The notes below the pieces were generated by a model, which did no database searches, was not told where the DNA came from, and worked only from the letters and a program-made list of their open reading frames with translations. 64,000 nt of DNA, taken from the NCBI GenBank assembly GCA_037954325.1, contig JBBMNZ010000030.1, forward strand, positions 5,959,001-6,023,000, read 5' to 3'. The position numbers and the translations under genes were made by a program. Every line of letters begins with the position of its first letter. Position 1 is the stretch's first letter. This document shows positions 22,466 to 39,239 of this stretch, piece by piece. Source of the DNA: Fistularia commersonii. Lineage: Eukaryota > Chordata > Actinopteri > Syngnathiformes > Fistulariidae.

Positions 22466-24620
22466 CTTTAAACACCTTAAGAACACTTCCACTCAAGGCC
22501 AAAAGTAAAACATGCCAGCACCTATAGTTAGCACTGTGAAGAATATGAAACAATTATTATTTAGGGAGCAGAGACAAAAAGGGGTTCACTAAAGAAGTAG
22601 CTCCAATGGATGAAATGCATTTTACTTTGATAAAATAAAATACTTACTGACACTGCTGTGCCTTTCTAAGGGTACACAAATATCTCATGCTTGATGAATT
22701 TCCTTCCAAAGATGTGATTATGTTTTTTTTTTAACTTTCCATATCTGTGATTATTAGTGTGTACTTTTGAAAGACTGCTAAAACATGGACCACAGTTTTG
22801 TCAGAACTGAGCTGGTAAAAGCTCATTACTAGCATATCAGTGTCTATTTCAGACCCTCGCTGTTATCTTGGACTAACATATTTGCTTTAGTGTGTTTTTG
22901 TTTGTAAATAGTTGGTATTATTCACAAATTATAATTGCTTTATCTAATCTCAAATAATTACTGTATATGCAGCCCACATACAAAACATTTTAAGCAGCAA
23001 ACCAAACTAACTTTACTGTTTTGATGCATGGCTTAATTTCCATGTGTATAAGATAAATAAATAAATAAAAAAAACAGCATCTTTTTTGCACCTCTTAAAT
23101 TAATTGCTGAAGAAAATATTTCATTTTGTTTTTTTGAGTTTTGTCTGTGCCAAAGCTGAGCCTAGGCCACCTTTGAACGCACCACTGTTCCATGTTTGTA
23201 TTTCAAACAGACTCACTGTTAGCATGCAGGTGTAAACACATGTGACTGCAGTTGTATATACGGATTATGCTTGGCTGCCTAGTGTCTGTTACAGGCTACT
23301 AAATACAACAGACTGTGAAGAAATCTCCAACTTTTTCTTAAAACTTTGACTTTACCGTATTCTTTTTTTTTTTAAACAATATTTTACCTCATTCTTTTTT
23401 TTAAACAATATAAGATCCTACAATATAAGGTTGTGCTTGTAAAGACTTATGCAGTTGACAGAAGTCAGGAGGCTTTCATATATGTTGTGATCCTACTGAC
23501 ACTGGGATCAGACTCTCACTTAAATTTCACTGCGTAAAGATCAGCTACATTCATAAAAAAATCTGTCCAATTAAGTTATAAAGTCACCTGACTCTACACA
23601 GCTAAAACCCATATGCTGGCTCATTTGGCAAATGAAAAATCAAGTGCATTCCATTAAGCAGAATCATTTTCTGGACACAGTACACAGCATGTCTGTTGAC
23701 AAGTCTGCCAAATTAATCCTCCTAATATCAAGAATCAAATCAAAATCACTTTTCTTGTATCAGTTGTACAGTATATGCTACAGTTATGCATTTTTATTTA
23801 TAATGAATGGCCAAGTTTGAGGTGACGGTCACCTGACGGTTCAAAGACAAATATAGATATTTTACACAAAGGGTGGGCCTAAAAATTATGAAATAACCAA
23901 TGTATAAGATAAACCACATTCTGTTGTGATATATTACCATTTCCAGACTATATAAGCCGCACCACCTATAAACAAATATTTATGTACATATATTAGCCAC
24001 AGGTGTCCATGTTGTAACATGAGATATTTGCACAGAAAGGTGTTACACAGAAACATTTTTTTCCTACTTTTAATCGAATACATACTGGTAACATCCACAA
24101 ATACATTCTGGCAATGCTTTTTTCTGAACAGTGGCTGTAACATGTCTGATGAAAAAGATTAATAATAAAGAACACTCAGAAAACTTCATACATCCATTCT
24201 TATCCTCCCTTTGCCCTACTCCAGCTGATCGCTATCTTTGTCTTCCACCTACACACTATAACCATTACATTTGTCGTTTTCAGTGTTGGAATTGAGCAAC
24301 CTCAGAATTTCATGGTAATTGGTAATTTCATTGGTCTGATGTGACGGGGCAAATTGTTTTGGCGGCATGAAGCTCACCATTCCCAAAAAATACATAAATT
24401 AGCTGGATAATTGTTTAAGCCGTAGTGTTCAAAGCATGTGGAAACAAAGTAGTGACTTTGCTTTATGTGTTGAAAAACTCTCCTGCAAAACCTGCACCTT
24501 GTGTGAATAGAACATGTTTTAGATCCAGTTTTTCTGGTTAACTCTTGTCAGGTGTTCATTGTTATAAGCAAAACATTGAGTTTTCTCAGTGCAAATATAT
24601 GGGTGTTATTGCTGTCTTCA
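22466..24620 (+). other. AT-rich sequence, probably intron 1 of slc7a7
   Basis: No exon is recognisable between the putative promoter and the first coding exon of slc7a7. T-runs, short A/T repeats and chance ORFs only. Confidence 0.4.
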
Positions 24621-24883
24621 CAGGTTATATCAGGATCAGCAGTCCCTCCTTCACTCAACATTGAGCATCTAAGACACTGTCCTCACGAAGCACTAGCTTC
24701 ACAGTTTAAATGCTTGGTCCAGCCCCTCTCGTTGATGTTCCACCTCCTTTTTTTAATTGCTCCAGTTTTTCCACATAGCCTTTTTGTACTGTTGCCAAGA
24801 ATCAGTTTCCCCTTTACACCCCTTCTCCATCACATCTCTGGTCGTGGCTTTTGTTTAAGCCTGAAGGCTGGAAATCTCTCAGA

Positions 24884-27800
24884 ATGGGTGCTGAGGCAGA
24901 CTCTGTGTCTCAGGGTAGTGGTGTGAGGTTAAAGCAGGAGATCTCTCTCCTCCATGGTGTCTGTCTCATCGTTGGAAATATGATCGGATCTGGCATCTTC
25001 GTCTCACCAAAGGTAGTATGCTCTGCATTGTGTATCCTAATGCGAATGTGTTACTATTTCATGGGGAAACGATGGCAGACTTGCATTTTGATTGAAAACA
25101 TTTTTTTTCCAAGAAAAATCCAGAAATGTCAAGGAATGTTCTGGAATTGCTGCTCTGTTATTTCAAATAAGGTTCAGGCAATTCCAAATACTACGATGGT
25201 TTTTTGGTCTGAGATAACCTACTATATTATCACAGCAAGATGATATATCATTTAAACCTGCCTGTAAAGAATTGTAGAGTAAATGTGTGATTTTTCATTC
25301 TAGAATGCCCATATTAATATTCATTCCCTTCAACAATTTGTCTCTCGCCAGGGAGTTCTTATGTACACTGGTTCATTTGGCTTATCCCTGGTGATCTGGG
25401 CCATTGGAGGGGTATTTTCTGTGTTCGGAGCATTGTGCTACGCTGAGCTCGGCACTACGATCCGTAAATCTGGTGCCTCTTATGCTTATATATTGGAGGC
25501 ATTTGGAGGCTTCCTGGCTTTTATCCGGTATGTATTTTTTTTTCCCTGTTTTCAGGTACATTAACGTGGGTAGAGCTGTCAAGAAATGGCACATTGCAAA
25601 CCAAATTCGGCACGACTATGAAGCACTTGCCCCATACAAGCTGCATGTGTAGCATATGAAGACAGGTGTATTTGTATTACAATAGAATATCACATTCAGT
25701 TGTTGAATCAAACACAGTGTTCTCTTTAGCCTCTGTTTAGTTTACACATCTTATAATCTTGTTCTCACCCTTTATATGTAAATGTTGTTTGGTTTAACAA
25801 TGTCTCAGAAACGACTTGAGGGAATTTTGAAGTTTGCTACAAACATTTACATGAGCTTATTGAATCATACTGTTCAAAGGTCACTGTGGCAGCTCAAAAG
25901 TTTTTTCCACAACTCCAGACCTGATGCATTGAAGCTAGGAATACAACTCTTCATTCCAATTTCAAGAAAACACATCAGAAATCTGATGTTTTATGCATGA
26001 AACCTATTTAGCGTGATGTATCAGAGAACCAGTAATGGAGAATGCGAATATAATAAGATGAAAATCCAGTTTGCTGCAAATCTGGCAACTTCACATCTAG
26101 CACCCCCACCATACTCTCTCACTCACACACCCTTTTCACATGACTAGCATTAGCATATTGAGATTTTGTTTGCTACTTTAACATATCTCATACTTGCCTG
26201 CATAGTTGGGCTGTTATGTAATTTTACCTAGGCTACAGATTTAAGTAGTAATGCTTGTGGGTGATGAGTGTTCAACTGTGTCTGCACAATTCAGCAGAAC
26301 TGCATACAACTGCAATGCAGTAATTGAAGGTTGCATGCATGAGCAATACCTTTCAGTAAATTCTCATGTGTCACCAGTAAAATAGTCAAATGGCAGGATA
26401 ATGATATAGGATTATGAACTCTAATACAAATCAGTAATATGAACAATCTCAATAATATAATTTGTTCTTTTTAAATGTTAACACCTGTCAATTCCATTGT
26501 AGACTGTGGACGTCTTTGTTGATTGTAGAACCAGCATGTCAGGCAGTGATAGCCTTGACCTTCTCCAGCTACTTGGTTCAGCCCTTCTACCCCACCTGCT
26601 TTGCCCCGTATGGGGCTGTCCGCTTCATTGCAGCTGCTATTATATGTGAGTTTACCCTGCACTGGGCCCGCTGGTTTCACTTACCTGAGCTGGTGTACAT
26701 TTGTTTCAATTCCTGGTGAAAAAGACACAGGTATATTTTGTCTGCATGTGTTCCCAGAAAGGCCTTCTTGTTTCTCATGTGCAGTACAAGCAAATTGCTA
26801 CTTCTTAAAATTGGGTATAAAACATAAAAAATGACCACTTCAGGGACTTGGTCAGCTTTTCTGCTCCACATCTCTCAATTCTGGCAAAAAGTCTGTAAGT
26901 AACTTCAGCTTTAAGCCCTCATTATGACTGATAGGTAAAGCCAACAGTGACAAACCAAATGTATCCTCTGTAAACAATTTTCTCATCATTTATTCGATAA
27001 ATATTGTGAGTCAGTGCAGCATTGCCTCAGTTGACCCCTCATATTTTAATGTAGAATTGCAGCTGCGAAAACCACTCACTGGAAACTACTCTTTCACTCC
27101 TTGATTTTCTCAGGTCTGCTGACCTTTGTCAACTGTATGAAAGTGAAATGGGGGGCTATTCTTCAGGTCATCTCCACCGTGGCCAAGGTCCTCGCTCTGA
27201 TTGTCATCATCATCACAGGCCTTGTGAAGCTAGCACAAGGTGGGATATCCAAGATGCTACTTTTGATTGCTCTGAAAACTGGTGGGCTTCCTCTGTATCT
27301 GGGATTTGAATGATTTCATTTCATCCATTATTGAAAACCTTGGTGCAAAAGATTGAAAAAAATCAAAAAAGAATTAATTCTATGTGGGACGTTGTGCATT
27401 GTGGCAAGTAAAGTCAAACTATATGAGACAGATTGTTTGTGTGTATGTGTGGGGAGGGTAGAAGTCTTCTAACTCACAGGTCTGTTTTGATAATCAACAT
27501 TTAACTGGTTTCATGATCATGTTTAATTTTGAATACAAACCAATACCTTGATGTTGCACATATTAACATGCATCTGCAGTGAAATGCAAAAACCAAACTG
27601 ATGAAAAGATGATTTTTCTTCCACCTTTGGATTCTGTTTGGTCTATGTAGGGGATGACTGCTGGTCCATGTGGGGTCGACAGGCTATCTTTATACTCTTC
27701 ATGACAAAGAAAACATGATCAATAAAGAGGCCTTCAATTTCTCTTATCTAATGTTCAAATTCTTGGTTGGTTTAGGGAATGATCAAAACTTTCAGGACTC

Positions 27801-30800
27801 CTTCAAAGACTCCAAACTGGATCCAGGTAACATGGCCTTGGCTCTCTACTCAGCACTATACTCCTACTCTGGCTGGGACACACTCAACTTCATCACAGAG
27901 GAGATCAAGAACCCAGAAAGGTAGTCAGTTGCAACGATTTGACAATAAACCTTATTCTTGTTTTTATTCATTTATTTACATTTTATAATGATCACCACTC
28001 ACACAATTCTATTAAGGAAGAACCAAATAAGTTTGACTCCTTTTTAAGTGCACATGCTGCTTTTCCAAAAAATTTGTTTGCTTGGAATGGGATTGGGAAG
28101 AAAAACAGTTCAACCATTTTTCATTTTAGGAATCTTCCTCTCTCCATTGCTATTTCCATGCCGATTGTTACAGTCATCTACATCTTAACCAACATCGCCT
28201 ACTATGTTGTCCTGGATGCAGATGCGGTACTCAACAGTGAAGCTGTTGCTGTGGTGAGTATCTGAAGAGTGAAGCTTTCATCCTCTGCCCTAACAAATCT
28301 AACATGTCAGACTGTTGCCTGTTGACTTTGTGTAGACTCATGCTCAAATTCTATTAAAACCTCACAGGCTGTACCTAAATTGGCTGCATCTGCTCAGCTT
28401 TGTAGGGGCAGCAGGTTTGGATCTTTCTGTCCTGTCATCTATCCACAGTCTGGCTGGCAGCCATTGGCTGTAGTATCTGGTTAAGTGCTTCCATTTGGTT
28501 ATCTGTGATTGCAAGACTCACAGTGATGACAGGAACCACATTTAGCTAAGTAGGTTAGCGTCACTCAGAGGAACACAGGGAGGCTGATGATGTTATTAGT
28601 GTATGGGAATAGGAAGAGCTGTGTTTAGGCTTGTTGACAATGATATTTGGTAATCATTTTCATTTTATTGATTACTAACATTTTGAGTTTCGGTGAACTA
28701 CAGAATGCTGTGTTATGTAGGCTAGTTTTCAAGGCAGCAAATGTGCCCTTCATGTTCTTATATATGACAGTCTGTAACCACGCTTCACATTAACTGAAAT
28801 GCTTGCACCTCTATTTTAAAGCTATCCTCACAATGAATCAGAATCAGAAAAATTTGTCCCCAAGGGGCAATGGGGGAAAGGATTCAACAAAGAAAATTAA
28901 GGCAAACCCTTTTTTTCCTCTGATAGAATCCAACTCCCTATCTCTGACCTCACTAACCTCTGCAAAGGCACTCTAACACAGATTTTTTTTTGTAATTAGT
29001 AATAACTGCATTGTATGTATTAACAGATTTGCCATTCTGCCTAATAAGCAGAATTATTTTAATTGTGTAACTATTTGAATCAAAATAATGCCAAGGCTCT
29101 TAGGTTTAAGCATCATCCAGATAGCACAGGCCAGCTCACACCATACAGATCTTGTTTCTTATAATATTTGCAGACATTTTGCAAGTTGTCAAATAATAAG
29201 AATACTCAAAATGTACTACTTTGAGTTTTTTTTTGGAAACAAAACAAGTGTTTGTTAAGTTTGCAATGATAGCAGATTTTTACTTTGTAATGAACAAAAT
29301 TTATGCTAACTGTGTGAACCGGTAGAAAGTTAAGTTATTTATTACCATTGAAATTCATCTCTGTCCCTGTTGCATTTTGGGAAACTAATTAGTAGTAAAA
29401 ATTGACTGATCATTAGATCATTAAAACACAATGGAAATATAATTGAATTAAAGGATCATCAGATTGTTTACCTGTACCTATTTATAGAAATATCCAGGTT
29501 ATAAACATACTGATATGCAGCATCAAACTTGGTGTATACGGAGGATAAAGGATAAGCATTAGTATACGCAGAATTTGTGACTCAAATTCTGGTTGTATTT
29601 TCTTTTGTATATTCAGCCAGGAGATTTATCTAATTAAAATTTGATGTAAGATCTGAGCTTTTTGATCCTTAAACATCTCAGACCTTTGCTGATGAGGTGC
29701 TGAGCTGGGCCCGCTGGCTGATCCCTTTGTCTGTGGCCATTTCCTGTTATGGAGGTCTCAATTCCTCCATTATTGCTGCCTCCAGGTTAGTAACCACAAA
29801 CACATCTGAAGCCGTCTAAGACAGGATAGCTTGAAAACTGCTGTAATGAAACCCCTGTCTCAATGTTTGGATTTTTTCCTTTCCTGTAGGTTGTTTTTTG
29901 TTGGTTCCAGAGAAGGCCAGTTGCCCAGTGTCCTCTGCATGATCCACATTAAACGCTTCACCCCAATTCCCGCTCTGCTATTTAATGTGAGTATCACTTG
30001 CTTTGTCTTGGGATTTTGAATGTGTCACATGCATTTGGTTGTTTCCATCACCCCAGACTACCCGTGTCTTTGACTTCGTCTGTGTTTGATTTTACCCTCG
30101 CAGGGCGCCATGGCTCTGTTGTACCTGTCTGTGCCTGATGTTTTCCAGTTGATCAACTACTTCAGTTTTAACTACTGGTTATTCATTGGTTTGTCGATAG
30201 CCAGCCTGATCTACCTTCGATTCAAAGCTCCGGATTTGCATCGTCCTGTTAAGGTAGATGTACAGCATGAGTGCTAACATGCTTCGGTTAGGGACAGGAT
30301 AATAGTTATACAGCTATAGTTTAGCCTTTTTCCTCAAGTTTATTACCGAGCTGTTAATGAACCAGCCGTCAGTTTTACTAGTAAGCAGTCCAAATGAATT
30401 TGTGCAGAAGTGCTCATTTAGAGTGAAGAGAGGAGACTTAAAGACATTTCTCATGACAAGTGTACAAACAACATCCTTTCCAAATGGTATTTATGCACAT
30501 GTAATTCACTTTAGTAGAGTATCAAATTGAAATCTGCTGCTGTTACCACAATTTGAAATTTGTCAAAAAAAGCTTAAAATGAAGATTGTGAAGATTGTCA
30601 GTAATATCTACAGACAATATGTAAAATGAAAAGAAAATTTAGAAAAACGTATGTCAATATCACACCCAAATGTCTAATTAAGTAATTATTTGTAAACAGG
30701 TAAAACAAGCCAGGGCCAGGAAGTAATTTATTATGATGTTGTTCAGTTACTTGCAACTACGCTCTTTAAATGATGATTGGGGGAAAATGAAAATATAGAC

Positions 30801-32066
30801 AATACTGGGAAAGTGTGGGGCAAGATAAATGGACAAGCTTTGATTTGCCTGCCAGGAAAATTTCACCTTATCACCCTGTCCCGTCTGTGGCCCTTTGAGC
30901 ATTTTGGACCCTGTTTATACAACAGTCCCTCTACTGTAAACCCGAGTACCCTCCGCTTTGGTTTGAGATGAGTTGTGACAGTGTTTGGGGGCCCTGCTGT
31001 TTAAGCGTATCGTCTGCTTGTGTCTCTTTTGTAATTATAAAGCCGATAGTACCGCTAATAGTTTTTTTTTTGTCTGTTCTCTTTTTGTCTTTGCCCTCTC
31101 TGCACTTCACAGCTTTCCTTGTTCTTCCCCATCATTTACTGCTTGTGCAGCATATTCCTGGTGGTGGTACCCCTCTACAGTGACACTATCAACTCTCTAG
31201 TTGGCATTGGTGTGGCACTGTCAGGTGTACCAGTCTACTTCGTTTGTATCCACCTACCACCAAGCTCAAGACCAGCCTTCCTTCAAAAACTAATCAGTAA
31301 GAGGCATCAAATGATTCTTTATTGAAAACTGTAATGCACTGTGCTTTTGTAAGAATATTGGTCCACAACATGCGGTTAATAATATTTGCCATACCAGTGG
31401 GTGCCAACATGGGTGATTTTCTAAGGACTGACTCTACACCCTTCATTGTGCATTTCAGTTTGAAAAGGGGAAGTCACACAGGAAAAAGTACTTTTCTCTG
31501 CAGGGGCAAATCCTGTTATTCTATTCAGGTGGCAGCTGGCTCATCATGAGACGTGCCAGTCATCTGCCAGAAATGTCAAATGTGATGATTTTTTTTAATC
31601 GTTCAGCCCATCACATTCTGAGGATAATATTTAGTTATGTAACACAAGTTGCTAAAATTCCATGTGAAAGCTTGTGATTCTTATAATGGGTGATATATTC
31701 AAATAACTTCCATGTAGACCGAATGCCTGAAGCACATACTGTATAGAATGCTCTCAGGTGTTAATACTGAAAGAGGGATTTAAACTATTTCAAAGTTCAT
31801 TGCACTGCAAACCTCCTGTTCTCTAAAGAACTCTGAAGTGCAAAACATCTTAAATCCAAACCCCCTGCAGTTTTCCTTCTTTTTAAAAGAGCTCAACTCC
31901 TTTCACACTGCTTTAATAAGCACTGCTGTCTGTTAAATCAGGACTTTTTTTTCCCTCCCTTGTCATTGCAGATTTGATCTCTCTAGTCACTCAGAAGCTG
32001 TGCATGTGCTGTGTGGCTTCACCTGACATTGACCTGGACAACATTGACCCTGAAAAGATGGATTGA
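24884..32066 (+). CDS. slc7a7: y+LAT-type amino-acid exchanger light chain (SLC7A7-like)
   Basis: Eleven coding exons with GT-AG junctions: 24884-25012, 25352-25527, 26503-26645, 27114-27239, 27776-27920, 28130-28253, 29682-29785, 29890-29986, 30104-30253, 31113-31296, 31972-32066. They join into 490 codons plus a stop (human y+LAT1, 511). TM1 has the substrate-binding GSG (35-37, in GNMIGSGIF). Cys134 (YPTCFAPYG) matches the cysteine bonded to the SLC3A2 (4F2hc) heavy chain. TM6 has SGWDTLN (W225), then TEEIKNPER. The family exports cationic amino acids in exchange for neutral ones plus Na+ at basolateral membranes. GVCLIVGN, LWTSLLIVEP and YSDTINSL favour SLC7A7 over SLC7A6. The start at 24884 is the first in-frame ATG after a stop (tttgtttaag); the N-terminus is shorter than in mammals. 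Confidence 0.92.
28835..28885. mobile_element. Possible retroelement terminus in slc7a7 intron 6
   Basis: The sequence aatcagaatcagaaaaattt followed by gtccccaaggggcaatgggg resembles the (TCAGAA)n...TTGATCCCC terminus seen at many fish retroelement ends. It is too short for a firm family call. Confidence 0.35.
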
Positions 32067-32275
32067 TGATGCAGTAAAGCACTTCGTTACCTGAGCCAAA
32101 TGGATAGATGGCTAAATGAAAGGAGGGTGTGAGCAACAGACAATCATGATTTTTGTCAATGAGGCTGACTGAAAAGGAGGAATTATTTAGAAACTGCAGA
32201 GATTAGATGTTAAATTTCTCCTCCCTTTTTTCCTAACCCAAAGGAACAATAAATAATACTTGACATGAGGGGAAT
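32067..32275 (+). other. slc7a7: slc7a7 3' UTR, first AATAAA signal
   Basis: An AATAAA at 32248-32253 lies 180 bp after the stop codon. A longer form could continue to an ATTAAA near 34889, past the (TG)77 repeat; the sequence alone does not decide. Confidence 0.5.
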
Positions 32276-35360
<3,085 letters not shown>

Positions 35361-35365
35361 TCATG

Positions 35366-35374
35366 CATAAAAGA
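35366..35374 (+). promoter_or_regulatory. TATA-like box before a candidate first exon
   Basis: CATAAAAGA sits in a locally GC-rich segment and is followed by a GATAAA. A start site about 30 bp downstream would produce a leader of about 190 nt before the ATG at 35589. This is predicted from motif and spacing only. Confidence 0.3.
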
Positions 35375-35588
35375 TAAAGCTCCGGAGGTGCAAACACAAC
35401 AGCTACTGTGACCACTCTCCACAGGAGACTGGAGACCAAAGGGGTTTTTACTTCTAAGCTGTCTGAAAAGGGGGTAACCTGCGTCACTGATGCTCCACAG
35501 ACAGCCTGTCCGGAGGATGGACAGAGGAGCCGGCCTGCGACTCTTTGATGGGTGACCAGGCATCACACAGTGGCATCTACTTGGCACT

Positions 35589-35664
35589 ATGGAGCTTCCC
35601 CGACGCCTCAACTGGATACGCAAACGTCCCTGGAGGCCTCATGTCCGCCACCGGGAGTTCAACC
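35589..35664 (+). CDS. Candidate first coding exon of an unknown gene
   Basis: The frame from ATG 35589 reads MELPRRLNWIRKRPWRPHVR and five more residues, then reaches a good donor (AACC|GTAAGT at 35665). It is strongly basic and tryptophan-rich. I do not recognise the protein. An upstream ATG (35488) opens a short reading frame that ends before it, and another frame (from 35546) also stays open across the donor, so the frame is uncertain. No downstream exon was found. It may be a chance ORF in a GC-rich patch. Confidence 0.25.
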
Positions 35665-36128
35665 GTAAGTTGTGCTAGTCTACAGTGGATGTACACATGG
35701 TGTCAGTTGACCCCCAACATCATTGGCCGAGTGACTCAATTTGGCGCTGGTGGATGTGGAAGATATAGGGGAGGTGTTTTATCTTGTCTTATTTTACAAA
35801 TTCAATTCAGTGACCTTTTCGAAGAAGCGGTAATCACCACAAATGTGACTTTCTAATTTTCTGATCCATCCACGGTTATTTCCTTGTAAATCCTTAATTA
35901 TATATCGTGGAATTAGTAAAGTGGGGAATGCCAATTCACGCAGTTGTGTCTATTTGAAATCATATGTCATTCCTTGTTGAGTACGTTTTTTGAAGAGGGT
36001 TTCCTTGGTAACCCACCATGTTTTTTGACTTTTTCGTAGTTCTTTTTAGACTTTTCCACAGAACTTATTTTTTAATATAACTTGGCTTGAATAGTTTCTG
36101 TATGTTCAAAAAATCCACTATGTAATAT

Positions 36129-36203
<75 letters not shown>
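36129..36203. repeat. (AT)n microsatellite
   Basis: About 75 bp of perfect AT repeat. Confidence 0.97.
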
Positions 36204-36208
<5 letters not shown>

Positions 36209-39200
36209 TGTCTTTTTCTTTCTTTGGTAATGGCTATCCCTTTCGTCAGCGGTGAACTGACCGACATTAACCTGAGAAGCAGATGAAGTCATCAGTCAAG
36301 TGAAAAAGGATCACACACAGTTGCTTCCTGGATTTTTCTCAGGATATTTGATTATTTCAAGTAAGGGAGGGAGTTGAAGATCCTTCGCGGTTTAAAATTT
36401 AAGTAGTGTAACTTGTGAAAGGGTTTTCGTCTACCAGCCAGCAGGCACCCCCTGTTGCCCCCACAGTGGGCTAGATGTCGGATCAGATGGATGCTGAGTC
36501 GGACTTTGGTGTGAGAAAAGTCTCCATCAACAGGGGCATAGAATAGCTGATCGCCTGCTTGAATCATAAGACTGTCTTGGTTTTTGATATTTTATTTACT
36601 CTAGGTACATACGCCATGTGCTTTCACTCATCGAAACAACAGCTGCGAAACTCCTGTGAGGTTTTATCCCAAAATAACCTCATGCAGCCTGTTTTGCTCC
36701 AGAATCAACACCGTTATTCAGGCTTCATCTGTGATTCTTTCATTGACAGGGCAGATTGTGTATGAGCTGGTGGTAGGGAGAGTAGATTTCACACGGGTCT
36801 TGCGCTTGCCACGCAGGCTTGTGTTAATTTCCTCTGGAACTATTGTAGTATCTTGGAACTGCACATTACTCTGATTTTTGTTGGATTTTGTGTTCACAGC
36901 CGAATACATGAGGTCACTCGCTGTGTGACGGACACAGGCATTGGTCAACTGGAACCGAGGCTTTCCAGAGCAATTGTGATTGTATCTACTTAAAATGCTT
37001 TTAAGACAAACGGCGTAAGAACTGAGTTTGTCCCAAATACGGTTGATCAATTTCTTTCTTTTTTTTTAATTTAAAATGTTTTTTTTGTCTCTCTCCTGGG
37101 GTCAAGAGAGCCCATTTGTTTTACAGAAGGGGTCTGATGGAAGAAAGCCATACTTTACCAACGAGAAGTCCTATGTCCAACAACAAACGGCATTGAGCTC
37201 CTCTGCTGCTATGGATGAATTATCAAACACTGTCCTCACATGAATATGGCTGAAAACCCCTAAATATTCTCAAGCCTATGGTTATGGAGGTCGGGGGAAA
37301 AAGCAAAATATAAATGCTTGATTTATTTATCTTTTATGTTCCAAATTCAGCGTTTGGTTTTTGCTTTATGCACAGGGCGTCTTGTTTTCACTCTGCTTTT
37401 CGTGTTTTCTTCTGATCTGTTTTGTGCATTGACCTTTTAGAAGGCTGTCTGATAACTAAATAAGTCATCATGATATTTAAGACTCCGTGTGTCAACACTG
37501 GTGGCAATGTCACAAAGAACTGAAGCCAACAGTGAAGGTTGAGATCTTAATGTTCAGGATGTCTATCGCTTACTGCATAATGCAAGAGCCTGCCAGGAAT
37601 GTAAATATAACAAACTATTCAAACATAATGCAGTAATTCAATATTCATCTGGAAAAATTTCATATCTGTCAACACCTCATACTGATATCTATTTCTTATC
37701 CTGAATATCAGTACTCCAGGCTAGAAGGTCCTACTTTCAAGGCTGACCGTGGCCTCTCTGAGTCTCAGATTTAACCGTAGGTGCAAGTGGTTGCGTGACC
37801 GCTTGTATGTTTCTATATGTGGCCCTGTGATTGGCAGGTTGCTGGTCTGGGTTAAACTGCCTCTCGTCCAATGTCAGCTGGGACTGGCCTCATTCCTTCC
37901 ACCACTCTGTGTGGATGACTGATCCTGGATGGTGAATGAATGAATTAATGTCCAAATATCCAGCGTGTGCAGCTTTATAGCAGAATATTTGTCATAAAAC
38001 CTTGTATTCATCATCTATAAATTAATAATGCAGGACTGAACACTAGTTAATAATCGGATACCGTCTTTTGCTGTAGTTTGTTTACTTATTGGTAGCTATA
38101 TGTTGGGTAATTTTTGAATATATCATCTGTAACCTTGGCATATTGTCTGATAGAAATCGATGTGCTGAGTCACACACATCAAAAAGTGACGTACTGTCTG
38201 TCCCTATGGGTTCCTGCGGGGAAGGTTGAGGACTTTAACCATGAACATCACTCTTTTCAGAGTGTTTTTTGTTGTTTTGTATTTATTTATTCATGTTACC
38301 ATTGTGATTCTGCAGTGTGATTCAGCCAGACAGCCTCACTATAAGGTTTAAGGTTCAGATTGCAAGAAAGAAAGAAATGAGAGATCGCAGTTGAAGTGAT
38401 CGAGCCCTTGGGGACAGACTGATGCTGAATTACAGGAAAAAGTGTTGAGTATAAAATCTCTTTTTGAGCTGTTTTCTTGGCTGGCTCTGTGGAAGATACT
38501 TTCAAACATTAATATTGGCTCCTCTCATCTCTTTTAATCCAAGTTTGTAAGTGAAAGGCAAACATTACTCAGCATGAAATGATCAAATATAAATGGATAC
38601 TTCATTCTCTTTTGAAGATTTCAAGAGTATGCTCTTCTGACAAATTACATTTTCATCTTATTAAAGTTGTTTTTTTTTCAAGATTTTCACATCCCAACCC
38701 CAAAATAAAGATTCTCGAGACTTGAATCAACCTCCATCTTTGGGGGTGAATTATACAAATCTACACAAAAAATGTACCAAAAACAATTTGTGTACGCTAA
38801 CAATTTAACTACCTAAAAAAAGTTCATGTAAACTTTCTTCATGTAAACCATATCTGGCCGATTAGCAGAAATAATTGAAATAGGAAAAAGAAAATTCAAG
38901 AAATGTTTAATTTTCATCTTCAGGAATTTATCCCATTTTTTGAGGTTTTTCTTATTTCAGATTTCTTGTTGCTCTTGTTGAAGGTTTTATTAATTATGCT
39001 TAATTCTAAGCTTTTACATAATTCTTTTTCATGTGTTTTATTAGTACTTAAAGTGATGTCTACATAATACAGTATGTCAATTGATAAAATTAGATTTTTA
39101 ATTTTTTTTTTTTTTAATGTTAGAAATCATCTTGATACTTTCCAACCCCCCCTCCCTCCCCACACACACACACATTTCTGGAAACCTTTGTCTCGATTTA

Positions 39201-39239
39201 TCACCATTCAATCCAGACACATCATTATTGTATTCCCAG
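36204..39239. other. Non-coding sequence with one SINE copy
   Basis: Apart from the SINE relic at 37760-37950 I see no exon, RNA gene or regulatory cluster. Minus-strand open frames near 36350-36570 and 36718-37050 show no family resemblance and no paired splice sites. Confidence 0.4.
37760..37950 (+). mobile_element. Teleost SINE-type repeat, degraded copy
   Basis: Sense copy of the repeat core: ggccctgtgattggcaggtt, gcctctcgtccaatgtcagc, ending in a gaatgaatgaattaatg tail. It matches the reverse complement of 62215-62365 and the 3' half of the tRNA-headed copy at 46262-46450. Confidence 0.6.

Noticed and set aside
24884..32066. slc7a6, slc7a5 or slc7a8 instead of slc7a7
   Set aside because: LAT1/LAT2 (slc7a5/8) differ in TM6 and the VEP loop. 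Between the two y+LATs the sequence agrees more with SLC7A7, but slc7a6 is not fully excluded without a tree.
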